Source: JANPII01 sp031424915
GTDB taxonomy: Bacteria; Pseudomonadota; Alphaproteobacteria; Rickettsiales; Midichloriaceae
Length of the DNA: 11,711 bases
Reading direction: 5' to 3'
NCBI GenBank assembly: GCA_031424915.1
Contig: JANPII010000159.1
Location: forward strand, 1 to 11,711
The translations under genes were made by a program, and so were the position numbers. Shown in pieces: positions 1 through 6,564 of the stretch (position 1 is its first letter; each line of letters begins with the position of its first letter). The notes under the pieces were generated by a model, which was not told the origin of the DNA, searched no databases, and saw only the letters and a program-made list of their open reading frames with translations.

Positions 1-28
1 TAGCTTAAAACATAAGGAATCAAACACT

Positions 29-502
29 TTGAAAGTTGCAGGGAATACCGCCCTATATTTCGCAATGTGTGCACTATTTGGTGCCGCCTTATCCTATGCG
101 CCATGGCATGTGGGCTTAGGGCCAGTACTTGCTGCTTCTTATAGCGCAGGGGCTGCACTTGCTATAGAAGCAAGCATCGGCTCTGTTTTGGGTATACCGA
201 TAGGCGGGTTGCTTGGGTTGATAACAGTTAAGGTTAGGGTTTCAGAAAGTTCCCATGATAAAACTAATGAAACCATAGCTACCCGGCATATAGGGGGAAT
301 ATGTATAGGCGCAGTGTTAGGAGGCCTAACTTTTGCTGCTGCTACTGCATTAGGGCCTGCTCTAACCATGACAATGGGCGCTGTGGGCGCAGAAGCTGCG
401 GCCATGGAATGTTTTATAGCTATAAGTATTGTAGCCATCATGGGGCCAATCTTGACTTACACAGTAGGAGCGTATCGAGACATGGTAATTACTCAAACCT
501 AA
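29..502 (+). CDS. Gly/Ala-rich polytopic membrane protein upstream of virB4
   Basis: The 157-residue product is almost entirely hydrophobic, with about five or six membrane-spanning stretches (roughly residues 5-23, 29-47, 49-68, 88-110, 112-122 and 126-147). A charged loop at 68-87 divides it into two halves. Both halves carry a similar GPxL...GA..A.EA pattern (GPVLAASYSAGAALAIEAS at 31-49 and GPALTMTMGAVGAEAAA at 109-125), so an old internal duplication is possible. The start is TTG at 29, chosen because AAGGA at 14-18 lies 10 bases upstream and no ATG is available nearby. The gene lies 72 bp before the virB4-like gene on the same strand, so a role in the same secretion or envelope system is inferred from context only. 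It is longer than VirB3 or VirB2 and lacks their recognisable features. I do not recognise the family. The reading frame is convincing; the function is unknown. Confidence 0.65.
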   Translation: MKVAGNTALYFAMCALFGAALSYAPWHVGLGPVLAASYSAGAALAIEASIGSVLGIPIGGLLGLITVKVRVSESSHDKTNETIATRHIGGICIGAVLGGLTFAAATALGPALTMTMGAVGAEAAAMECFIAISIVAIMGPILTYTVGAYRDMVITQT

Positions 503-504
503 AA

Positions 505-566
505 TACATAAACCAGTTGACCCATAGCGAGGAACGCTTAAGCTAAGAGAGGATATGGTTTATGTA
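505..566. repeat. 11-bp perfect inverted repeat between the first gene and virB4
   Basis: TACATAAACCA at 505-515 is the exact reverse complement of TGGTTTATGTA at 556-566, leaving a 40-base loop. The right arm covers the region between the AGAGAGGA ribosome-binding sequence and the virB4 start, so a folded transcript could affect translation of virB4. There is no U-run, so it is not a standard terminator. The repeat is seen directly; the regulatory role is inference. Confidence 0.4.
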
Positions 567-575
567 ATAAGATAA
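555..575 (+). CDS. Possible 6-codon leader ORF coupled to virB4
   Basis: The sequence ATG...TAA encodes MVYVIR. It has a strong Shine-Dalgarno-like AGAGAGGA immediately upstream (545-552), which would otherwise sit 22 bases from the virB4 start. Its stop overlaps the virB4 start as TAATG (573-577), the usual arrangement for translational coupling. A chance occurrence is quite possible with so short a frame; an alternative is that virB4 simply has a poor ribosome-binding site. Confidence 0.25.
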   Translation: MVYVIR

Positions 576-2842
576 TGGGATTAACAGCAAGAAAAGAAGA
601 ACGCGTCAGCAGCGTACACCACAATACGACTGAGCAGGCTATTGAGGATTTTATACCCATAGCCTGTCACTATGACCCCAGCACTTTGCTAGATAAGAAT
701 GGTAATCTTATTCAAGTGATAGAGGTTTTGGGCTTTGATCATAATGATGATAATTTCCAAGCTTGGGATCTTCGAGAGCTAGTGCGCAAGGCTATTAGTG
801 AAAATATTAAAGATTCTGACTTTGTGGTCTATACACATGTCATTCGTGACCGGCGTGACATTATGCCGCAAAGTGTAGAGCCCTTTGGCTTTGCAAATAA
901 ACTGCGGCAAGAATGGTGTCGCAAGAACAACTGGGATAGGCAATTAGCCAATACATTATACATATCTATTCTAATAAAAGGCCCGGCAGTTTCAATGTTC
1001 AATGCCTACACCTTCTTCTTCTCAACTCTTAAGCGCCGTTATGAAGCGGGACTCGCAAAAAAGCAAGAGCGCTTAAATAATGTAAGTACTAAAATTATAG
1101 AGACATTGGCGCGCTTTGGGGCCAGGCGCCTATCCTTAGTAGAAAAGGAGACTACCTGCATTTCAGAGCCTCTAAGCTTTTTTTACAAACTGATTCATTT
1201 GTATACCAAGCCTATTAGTCTCCCTATACGTGATTTTTCTGAGCATCTAGCAAATTTAAATATTAAATACTTCTTCAATACTATGGAAATAGAAGACGCA
1301 GATCAGACACGTTATGCTGCAATTTATACAATTAAAGAGACTTATAATATTAAAGCTGAGGCATACGATAAAATTTTACAGTTGGGCGCGCAGTTTATTA
1401 TTTCTGAATGCTTCTATACTGTGAATGCCGGCCTAGTTAAAAAGCACTATTCTAGTATAAAAGAGATGGCCGAAGCAGGACGCCAAAGACAGCTGTTACA
1501 GCACAATGGAATTGAGGAAATATTAAATGCTGATAAGGGTCAAAGCGGTGACTACTGTCACTACCAAATCAATATTACCGTCTATAGCGATGATGCTAGG
1601 TTTTTTCAAGACAAGATAAGGATGATTTGCAAAGCCTTGGCGGAAATGGGATTAGCCGTAGCACGAGAGGATTTCAATATGGCACGCTGCTTTTGGGCGC
1701 AGTTGCCGGGTAATATGAAGATGCTATGCCGTACTCGTTATGGCAGTACTAACAGAGTTGGAGCATTTACCTCCATACATCATCGTAATCTAGGATGTTA
1801 TAATGGTAGTAAATGGGGCGTACCTATAACTTTATTTCGCCACCTTGATGGTAACCCATTTTATTTTAATTATCACCGCGGAGAAAATGGCAACACCCTT
1901 ATAGTAGGGCCCGTGGGTTCAGGAAAAACCCTGCTAATGAGGTTTTTAATTACTCAAACTTGCAAACTCATGCCACGTATTATTTATATTGATATGGAGG
2001 GCAGGGGAGAGCGCTTCCTATCTGAAGTAGGGGGTATGCATCTGCAACTAGGGGTGGATGATATTTGTCCTGTGCAAATCCCTCCGTTTAACCTGCAATT
2101 GTTTGGTGGCAATATAGAGCATCTTAAAAATTGGCTACAGCGTGCCATGGGCTTGCTCCCAGAACAATGTTCTAAGCAATTTCATGACCTTGTTGCTGAG
2201 GTTATGGCAAGTGATGTTGATGCAAAAGATAAATATGAGCTGTTCAAGAGTAAAATAGAGCAATCAGAAGATATGATTTTGAAGGCTGGATTTGCACGGT
2301 TCTTGGGCACTGAAACTTATTCTAATTTTTTTAGTGAAGATATTATGGATGTCTTTGAATTAGAAAGCATTGTAAGCATCGATTTATCAAAGGCTAATAA
2401 TCCTCTGCTACTTGAATTATATATCCCCCTATTGCTTGCAAAGCTGCCTGATGTATTGGATGGAAGACCGACGCTTGTTGCATTGAATAATGCGCAGGCT
2501 TTATTTACTCAATATAGTTTCGCTCCTTTATTACCAACTTGGCTCCAAACCTTAACAAGCAAAAATGCGATAGCATTGTTCTCTACCTCCGATACTCCAG
2601 AGTTACAGCAATCAGAAGCATTAAAAGAATCCCTACCGCATTTTGCCACGAAATTTTTCCTCTCAGATCGTTATGCAGACAAATACTTTAGGCGTGCATA
2701 TGGGCTAACCGAATGGGAGCAATATAAAGTAAAGAGCTATGATGTTGAGCGCCGTATGTTTGTGTTAAAGCAAGGAGATTTTACCATTATTAGCTCAGCT
2801 AATCTTGAAGATCTTCCCGAAATCCGTGAGGTGCTATGCTAA
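575..2842 (+). CDS. virB4: VirB4-like type IV secretion ATPase, degenerate paralogue
   Basis: The 755-residue product follows the VirB4/CagE/TrbE layout: an N-terminal domain (about 20-370), then a motor domain containing FWAQLPGN (373-380), the block R..ST.RVGAF.S.H (388-402), WGVPITLF (414-421) and Walker A GPVGSGKT (445-452). The position usually occupied by D-x-D-R-G-x-E reads DMEGRGER (473-480). VirB4 energises T4SS assembly and substrate transfer at the inner membrane. Where VirB4 proteins carry hydrophobic-DEAW (Walker B), this protein has TLVALNNA (633-640), and the QSP-type motif that follows reads FSTSDTPEL (669-677), so both acidic catalytic residues and the conserved Gln are gone. 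Rickettsiales are known to encode a second, degenerate VirB4 (RvhB4-II); this may be its equivalent. ATG 575 is the only start, because an in-frame TAA lies at 539-541. Length is slightly short of the usual ~790-800. The stop overlaps the next gene by 7 bp. Confidence 0.9.
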   Translation: MGLTARKEERVSSVHHNTTEQAIEDFIPIACHYDPSTLLDKNGNLIQVIEVLGFDHNDDNFQAWDLRELVRKAISENIKDSDFVVYTHVIRDRRDIMPQSVEPFGFANKLRQEWCRKNNWDRQLANTLYISILIKGPAVSMFNAYTFFFSTLKRRYEAGLAKKQERLNNVSTKIIETLARFGARRLSLVEKETTCISEPLSFFYKLIHLYTKPISLPIRDFSEHLANLNIKYFFNTMEIEDADQTRYAAIYTIKETYNIKAEAYDKILQLGAQFIISECFYTVNAGLVKKHYSSIKEMAEAGRQRQLLQHNGIEEILNADKGQSGDYCHYQINITVYSDDARFFQDKIRMICKALAEMGLAVAREDFNMARCFWAQLPGNMKMLCRTRYGSTNRVGAFTSIHHRNLGCYNGSKWGVPITLFRHLDGNPFYFNYHRGENGNTLIVGPVGSGKTLLMRFLITQTCKLMPRIIYIDMEGRGERFLSEVGGMHLQLGVDDICPVQIPPFNLQLFGGNIEHLKNWLQRAMGLLPEQCSKQFHDLVAEVMASDVDAKDKYELFKSKIEQSEDMILKAGFARFLGTETYSNFFSEDIMDVFELESIVSIDLSKANNPLLLELYIPLLLAKLPDVLDGRPTLVALNNAQALFTQYSFAPLLPTWLQTLTSKNAIALFSTSDTPELQQSEALKESLPHFATKFFLSDRYADKYFRRAYGLTEWEQYKVKSYDVERRMFVLKQGDFTIISSANLEDLPEIREVLC

Positions 2843-5298
2843 AAAGTATTAAAGTATTTCTCGTTATCCTGTGGTACTGCTTGATGACATCACCTCTAGC
2901 TTATGGGCATGTAATAACCTGCGCAGACTGGGTTTCTAAGCCGTTATTAGACGGTGGCAGAGTGCAAAATGAAGAGAGCTCAGCCATATCTGCTGATGAA
3001 AGCGGTATCAAAGAAGCTTGTCGCGATGGGCAGCCTACTATGAACGAGCGTTTTAAGATTAAACGTTTGGGTGATACTCCTGAGACAGCAAATTATGAGG
3101 TAACTACTCAATACTGCTGGTTTAGAGGTGCAAGTGGTTATTGTCAGGTATGCGGAGATTGGAATTGGGCAGGGGCGTATTGTGATGCTTATGATGATCA
3201 ATGGGGACAAACTGCTTCGAAGAATTTTACAGTTACAGAAGTTGGTAAAACCAAGCGCGTTGGTGCATGGGCAGTTTGTACTCAGCGTACTGCGCTGGGG
3301 GAAGAATATTGGCATGGCGGAAAAAATGAGGGTGAAGTAAGCCAGATTTGTGCCTATGTTACTACTTCCTTAACTAGCGACGACCCTACTACAGGCTGTA
3401 GCCAACCATGGTTTTCTACGGCGTCCGCACTGATAGGTTGTGTTGATGAATTGGTGATGCCTGGACCTCCCACTTTTAACTTATCATTAGTAGGTTCAGC
3501 AGTCCCAAGTGTTGATACTGATACGCCCCTACAAGATGCAGCTAATGCAAGTCGCGGCTATATACCTATGGGCAGCAGGTTTGATAGACCAATGGTACGA
3601 CTCGTGCAGTATGGCCCTAACAAGACAGTGTTGAAAGATCTATTGCTTTTTTATGCCTTCCCAGGCGACCAACTGCCTAGTGATAAAGTAAATTGCGCCC
3701 AGTTTCCGATGCCTGGTAACACTACTCTATATTGTGCTATGGTGCCTCCTGATGACCCAGGTAAAGTTTGTGCATGTGAACAGGAAGAATGTGATAAAGG
3801 AAACTATCTTGGGTGTGTACCCCGTCCAAAGCCCTCTGACTCACAAATTGCAATCATACCACGTTATGCAGAGTATGAGACTCCAGATTATAAGACTTTC
3901 CCGGGATTAGTTTTAGACTTCGTACCCACTCGTCCTGATGGAGTGAAGCTTATATATGATGCCAGTGGAGATTTAGTAGATCGGGATATAGAGGGAAAAT
4001 TCTATAAGTATGATGAGACATCCAAGAAAATAACCGCAGTACCTGCTGTGTTGCCATTGAAGTACGATAGGCTTCCAATGCCTTTTGATACAGACCGGCC
4101 ATTGCTTGAGTATTACACAATATATGACAATGACAAGAAGCAGTGGAACATTATGCGTGACAAGAAGATTGTCTATGGTGTCACTTTTAAAAGTATCATC
4201 CCTCAGTTAGACAGCAGTGGAAATATGAAAACAGTACAAATTATCCTACCTGGGCAGCAGGATTGTGGTATTTTTAGCCTGGTTACAGATCCTCTGGATA
4301 CAAGGCCTGAATACATTTTACCTGCTGGTAATCGTGACCGTTCTTATTGTTGCCCTACCACCACGGTGGATAAAACACAGTGCATGGTGCCTCCTCCCAC
4401 TCCATGTAAAGATGGGTCTCTACAAAGCCACAACAGTGATGCTACATTGGCATTTTGTCCAGGCGTATATACTGGTCCTAAGGATCCTAACAAGCCAGAC
4501 CAACTCTGTTTGATGGTAGATCCAATTTGGCCAATTATTAGCCCTAAGGACCGCCTGTGTATAATGATACCATCTAAATGCTGGGCTGCATCGGTTCCTA
4601 CTGCTCAAAATGGTTTTGCCACCTGGTCAAGGCAAGCAGAAGCTAATGAGACACAAACTGGCACATGCGATAGTTCATACGGCTTGGATATAAGGCAAAT
4701 ACTCACTGTTGTCCCTAATCAGAAGATTGCCAGCTTGCCTGAGGGACAGCAGACAGCTGCCGCACAGGAATTGGTTGCAATGCAAGCCACGTTACAGCAG
4801 TTGCAACAACAATATGACGCTCTTAATTTGAATATTCCTGCTTCTGCTTTACCTACAGGAACATACTATACTTATGCTAATACTCCCGAAGCACCACAGC
4901 GTTATTGTGACCCTGGCACTAATACGGGTACAATTTATAATGCTTGTGTACGTACCGCAGGCTGTGGAGCTATTACGCAGGCATCTGAAGCATCAGGATT
5001 TGCAATATGGTCCGACAACAGTAGTGCGGCCAGCACCCCGCAACCTAGCAAAGATGGTAATGATGTAACGGTGAAAACAGTAGCCGTAGGGCAGTGTGGG
5101 GCAGGGTATCAAGTAGGCAGCGCTGCGCCACAGCGGAACTGTATTACTGCATTCAGATTAGTTACAGAGCCTGTTGACCCTAAGTCTACTATAGATACCC
5201 AGCCTACTTCGCCACCACTACCAAAGAAAACATTTAAGATGCTATACCAATATTGGGATAATCCAGCTAACACCTGTATTCCAGTGCCACAAAAGTAA
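2836..5298 (+). CDS. Large Cys-rich secreted protein of the virB4 operon
   Basis: The 820-residue product starts with a clear Sec signal peptide (MLKSIKVFLVILWYCLMTSP, likely cleaved after AYG at about residue 24). The mature part has about 32 cysteines and no convincing membrane segment, so it should be disulfide-rich in the periplasm or outside the cell. Near the C-terminus two related units occur: KCWAASVPTAQNGFATWS...GTC..SYG, and GCGAITQASEASGFAIWS...GQCGAGY...RNC. They share GFAxWS followed by GxC and an aromatic residue. A Gln/Leu-rich, possibly coiled-coil segment (about QEL...QQLQQQYDAL) lies between them. The start ATG overlaps the virB4 stop (ATGCTAA), indicating translational coupling. 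Rickettsial VirB6-family proteins have large Cys-rich extracytoplasmic regions, and conjugative TraN proteins are also secreted and Cys-rich; this may be a stand-alone analogue of either. I do not recognise a named family, and the function is unknown beyond probable T4SS association. Confidence 0.8.
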   Translation: MLKSIKVFLVILWYCLMTSPLAYGHVITCADWVSKPLLDGGRVQNEESSAISADESGIKEACRDGQPTMNERFKIKRLGDTPETANYEVTTQYCWFRGASGYCQVCGDWNWAGAYCDAYDDQWGQTASKNFTVTEVGKTKRVGAWAVCTQRTALGEEYWHGGKNEGEVSQICAYVTTSLTSDDPTTGCSQPWFSTASALIGCVDELVMPGPPTFNLSLVGSAVPSVDTDTPLQDAANASRGYIPMGSRFDRPMVRLVQYGPNKTVLKDLLLFYAFPGDQLPSDKVNCAQFPMPGNTTLYCAMVPPDDPGKVCACEQEECDKGNYLGCVPRPKPSDSQIAIIPRYAEYETPDYKTFPGLVLDFVPTRPDGVKLIYDASGDLVDRDIEGKFYKYDETSKKITAVPAVLPLKYDRLPMPFDTDRPLLEYYTIYDNDKKQWNIMRDKKIVYGVTFKSIIPQLDSSGNMKTVQIILPGQQDCGIFSLVTDPLDTRPEYILPAGNRDRSYCCPTTTVDKTQCMVPPPTPCKDGSLQSHNSDATLAFCPGVYTGPKDPNKPDQLCLMVDPIWPIISPKDRLCIMIPSKCWAASVPTAQNGFATWSRQAEANETQTGTCDSSYGLDIRQILTVVPNQKIASLPEGQQTAAAQELVAMQATLQQLQQQYDALNLNIPASALPTGTYYTYANTPEAPQRYCDPGTNTGTIYNACVRTAGCGAITQASEASGFAIWSDNSSAASTPQPSKDGNDVTVKTVAVGQCGAGYQVGSAAPQRNCITAFRLVTEPVDPKSTIDTQPTSPPLPKKTFKMLYQYWDNPANTCIPVPQK

Positions 5299-5418
5299 TA
5301 TTATAGCGCACAGCAACTGTCTCCCCGTGGCTTGGACCACGGGGTCTACACAGGCTATAAATCAGGCTTTGGAGTAGATACCGCGATCAAGCAGCAGTAT
5401 GACAGCTGGAAGACATGA
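5299..5418 (+). pseudogene. In-frame readable extension after the Cys-rich gene
   Basis: Directly after the TAA of the 820-residue gene, the same frame stays open for 39 codons to a TGA at 5416-5418. It ends in a protein-like string (GYKSGFGVDTAIKQQYDSWK). No start codon with a ribosome-binding site is present. This could be the former C-terminus of the upstream protein cut off by a nonsense mutation, or a remnant of another gene, or chance. The hairpin repeat at 5323-5344 lies inside it. Confidence 0.25.
5323..5344. repeat. Perfect 8-bp-stem hairpin, GTGGCTTGGACCAC type
   Basis: CCCCGTGG (5323-5330), a 6-base loop CTTGGA, and CCACGGGG (5337-5344) form a perfect GC-rich hairpin 25 bp after the operon stop. 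It is followed by TCTACACAGG rather than a U-run, so an intrinsic terminator is not assured. The core recurs at 5637-5655, which points to a dispersed palindromic repeat. It may still stabilise or end the upstream transcript. Confidence 0.6.
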
Positions 5419-5452
5419 AATGCATATTTATAGGGCCTAAACCTATGAACGC

Positions 5453-5610
5453 ATAAGACCAAGTCTAGGAAATAAGTGCACACTTGAAAATTTTTGTGGA
5501 ATTTTGGCATATCTTTGAGACGCCTGTATTGAACATACTGGTGCGAAAATGGTAAATTACCAAAAAGGCGCAGCTTCAAGTGTATAGTTATTTCCTAGAC
5601 TTGGTATAAG
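5453..5610. mobile_element. 148-bp MITE-like element with 31-bp TIRs and 5-bp TSD
   Basis: The element spans 5458-5605. Its left end (5458-5488) and right end (5575-5605) are inverted repeats matching at 28 of 31 bases; the outer 18 are perfect (ACCAAGTCTAGGAAATAA and its complement). The pentamer ATAAG flanks both ends exactly (5453-5457 and 5606-5610), as expected for a target-site duplication. The 86-bp interior has no convincing gene. These are the hallmarks of a non-autonomous transposable element that would be moved in trans by a transposase with matching ends. The transposase family cannot be named from this window. Confidence 0.85.
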
Positions 5611-5636
5611 TGGTGCCAACTTCAGAGGAATGTCAT

Positions 5637-5655
5637 TGTGTGGCTTGACCACACA
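5637..5655. repeat. Hairpin repeat, GTGGCTTGACCAC core
   Basis: TGTGTGG, a 5-base loop CTTGA and CCACACA form a perfect 7-bp stem. It is preceded by TGTCATT, while the hairpin at 5323-5344 is preceded by TGTCT, and both share GTGG-CTTG(G)A-CCAC. The arms differ but stay complementary, a sign that the fold rather than the exact sequence is kept. It probably belongs to a dispersed intergenic palindrome family, of a kind common in Rickettsiales genomes. Confidence 0.6.
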
Positions 5656-5724
5656 GGAGAATATCACTGAACTATGGAAGAGTATCTATAATCTTTAGAA
5701 ATGCCTGATTTTACCTAACTAAGC

Positions 5725-5753
5725 TTGCATTGGGATTAATAATATGTTATAAT
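5725..5753 (+). promoter_or_regulatory. Strong sigma70-type promoter with extended -10
   Basis: TTGCAT (5725-5730) lies 17 bases before a perfect TATAAT (5748-5753), with TG at 5745-5746 giving an extended -10. Transcription would begin near 5760. It faces the interrupted gene at 5804-6463 and is the best promoter match in the window. Confidence 0.75.
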
Positions 5754-5803
5754 CGTACTTTATAAGTTGGCAATAAAAGGGAAAAGTTACGCGGCACGTA
5801 CAT

Positions 5804-5932
5804 GTGAAGATAATAAGAAATGATGGTGCGGTATGGAGGTATGACCTCTCAGCGGAGACTACCATTATGGAGCTTTATTATAAAAGATACGGGAGAGATA
5901 ACCATAAGGCTGAGATCTTATGGTTTGCTTAG
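5804..5932 (+). pseudogene. N-terminal part of interrupted gene, ending at in-frame TAG
   Basis: In the same frame as the 5972-6463 gene, reading is open from 5777 and can start at GTG 5804 (or ATG 5867). It runs 42 codons from GTG 5804 to a TAG at 5930-5932, then continues without a stop through 5972 to 6463. The GTG lies about 44 bases after the predicted transcription start. The sequence before the TAG is protein-like (VKIIRNDGAVWRYDLS, then MELYYKRYGRD), and the TAG could be a mutated CAG (Gln). Reading through would give about 219 residues. The fragment shows a strand-turn-strand-helix pattern resembling the start of a ubiquitin-like fold (inference). There is no strong Shine-Dalgarno before the GTG, so the exact start is uncertain. 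A 9-bp-stem hairpin (5900-5925) lies within it. Confidence 0.5.
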
Positions 5933-5971
5933 GAAATCCAGAAAAATGATGACGACGTTAATTTCTTCGTA

Positions 5972-6463
5972 ATGGATGGGGTATTTGGTAAAAATATAAA
6001 GCATTGCAATAAAACATTAAACGAGCTTTTTCCAGGTCAAGATACTATAACAATATATGAGACTTATTTATTGGAGCATGAAGAACTAGTGCCTTTAGAT
6101 GAGCAGATCAGCAAAAATAAAGAACACTCGCAGAAACAATCAAAAGAGTCGACTCCAGGATACGCCAAAAGCGGGGCTATAGGCTTTGCTGCTGGCCTAG
6201 CAGCTGCAGGAACAATATTAACAGCCTGTGGTGAGCAAGGCACAATCGCTGCAATCATTACTCCTTTGGCAGAGGTGCACGCATGTACTTGGGTTACAGC
6301 TGCTATTGGTTTGGTAGCTTGCACTGGTGTAGGAGCGTTAATTGGATGGCTAGCTGATATTCAACAACACCAATCTTGGGCTGGAAAAGTTGAGCATAAC
6401 TCAAGAGATGAAACACATTGGCATGAGTTTACAAGTGTTTACCCAAATGTGATGTATGGATAA
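5972..6463 (+). CDS. C-terminal part of interrupted gene; glycine-rich membrane protein
   Basis: From the first ATG after the TAG, this encodes 163 residues. The first 35 (with KTLNELFPGQDTITIYETYL at 14-33) look like the end of a ubiquitin-like beta-grasp domain, but this is a pattern judgement only. A charged, Gln/Lys/Ser-rich linker follows (about 45-65). Then come two strongly hydrophobic Gly/Ala-rich segments (about 68-86 and 107-128, with GFAAGLAAAG and GVGALIGWLA resembling glycine zippers) and a polar His-rich tail. ATG 5972 has no Shine-Dalgarno sequence before it, and the frame upstream is open back to the TAG at 5930, so independent translation from here is doubtful. The probable original start is at 5804. 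I recognise no family. A secreted or membrane-inserting protein is possible from the domain layout and nearby T4SS genes. Confidence 0.55.
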   Translation: MDGVFGKNIKHCNKTLNELFPGQDTITIYETYLLEHEELVPLDEQISKNKEHSQKQSKESTPGYAKSGAIGFAAGLAAAGTILTACGEQGTIAAIITPLAEVHACTWVTAAIGLVACTGVGALIGWLADIQQHQSWAGKVEHNSRDETHWHEFTSVYPNVMYG

Positions 6464-6564
6464 TCTAGGTCTAGTTAGCTGTTTCAATTATAAAATGTCT
6501 AGGTAGACAGGTTATCTCTAGTATTGTATCCTGCCAAGAGTAGAGTTTACAACGAGTGTAAGAT

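Noticed and set aside
29..502. VirB3 or VirB2 assignment from position before virB4
   Set aside because: It has too many membrane segments, is too long, and shows no family motif.
2836..5298. Firm TraN or VirB6 assignment
   Set aside because: The protein is Cys-rich and secreted like TraN, but virB4 here is P-type; it also lacks the membrane segments required of VirB6.
5355..5579. 74-codon open frame on the minus strand
   Set aside because: It crosses the boundary and most of the MITE-like element, has no ribosome-binding site and reads as low-complexity shadow sequence.
5900..5925. 9-bp-stem hairpin as a terminator
   Set aside because: No U-run follows, and it lies inside the frame of the interrupted gene just before its TAG.
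6496..6509. TGTCTAGGTAGACA palindrome before nuoF as an operator
   Set aside because: It is short, with no matching second site or clear promoter around it.
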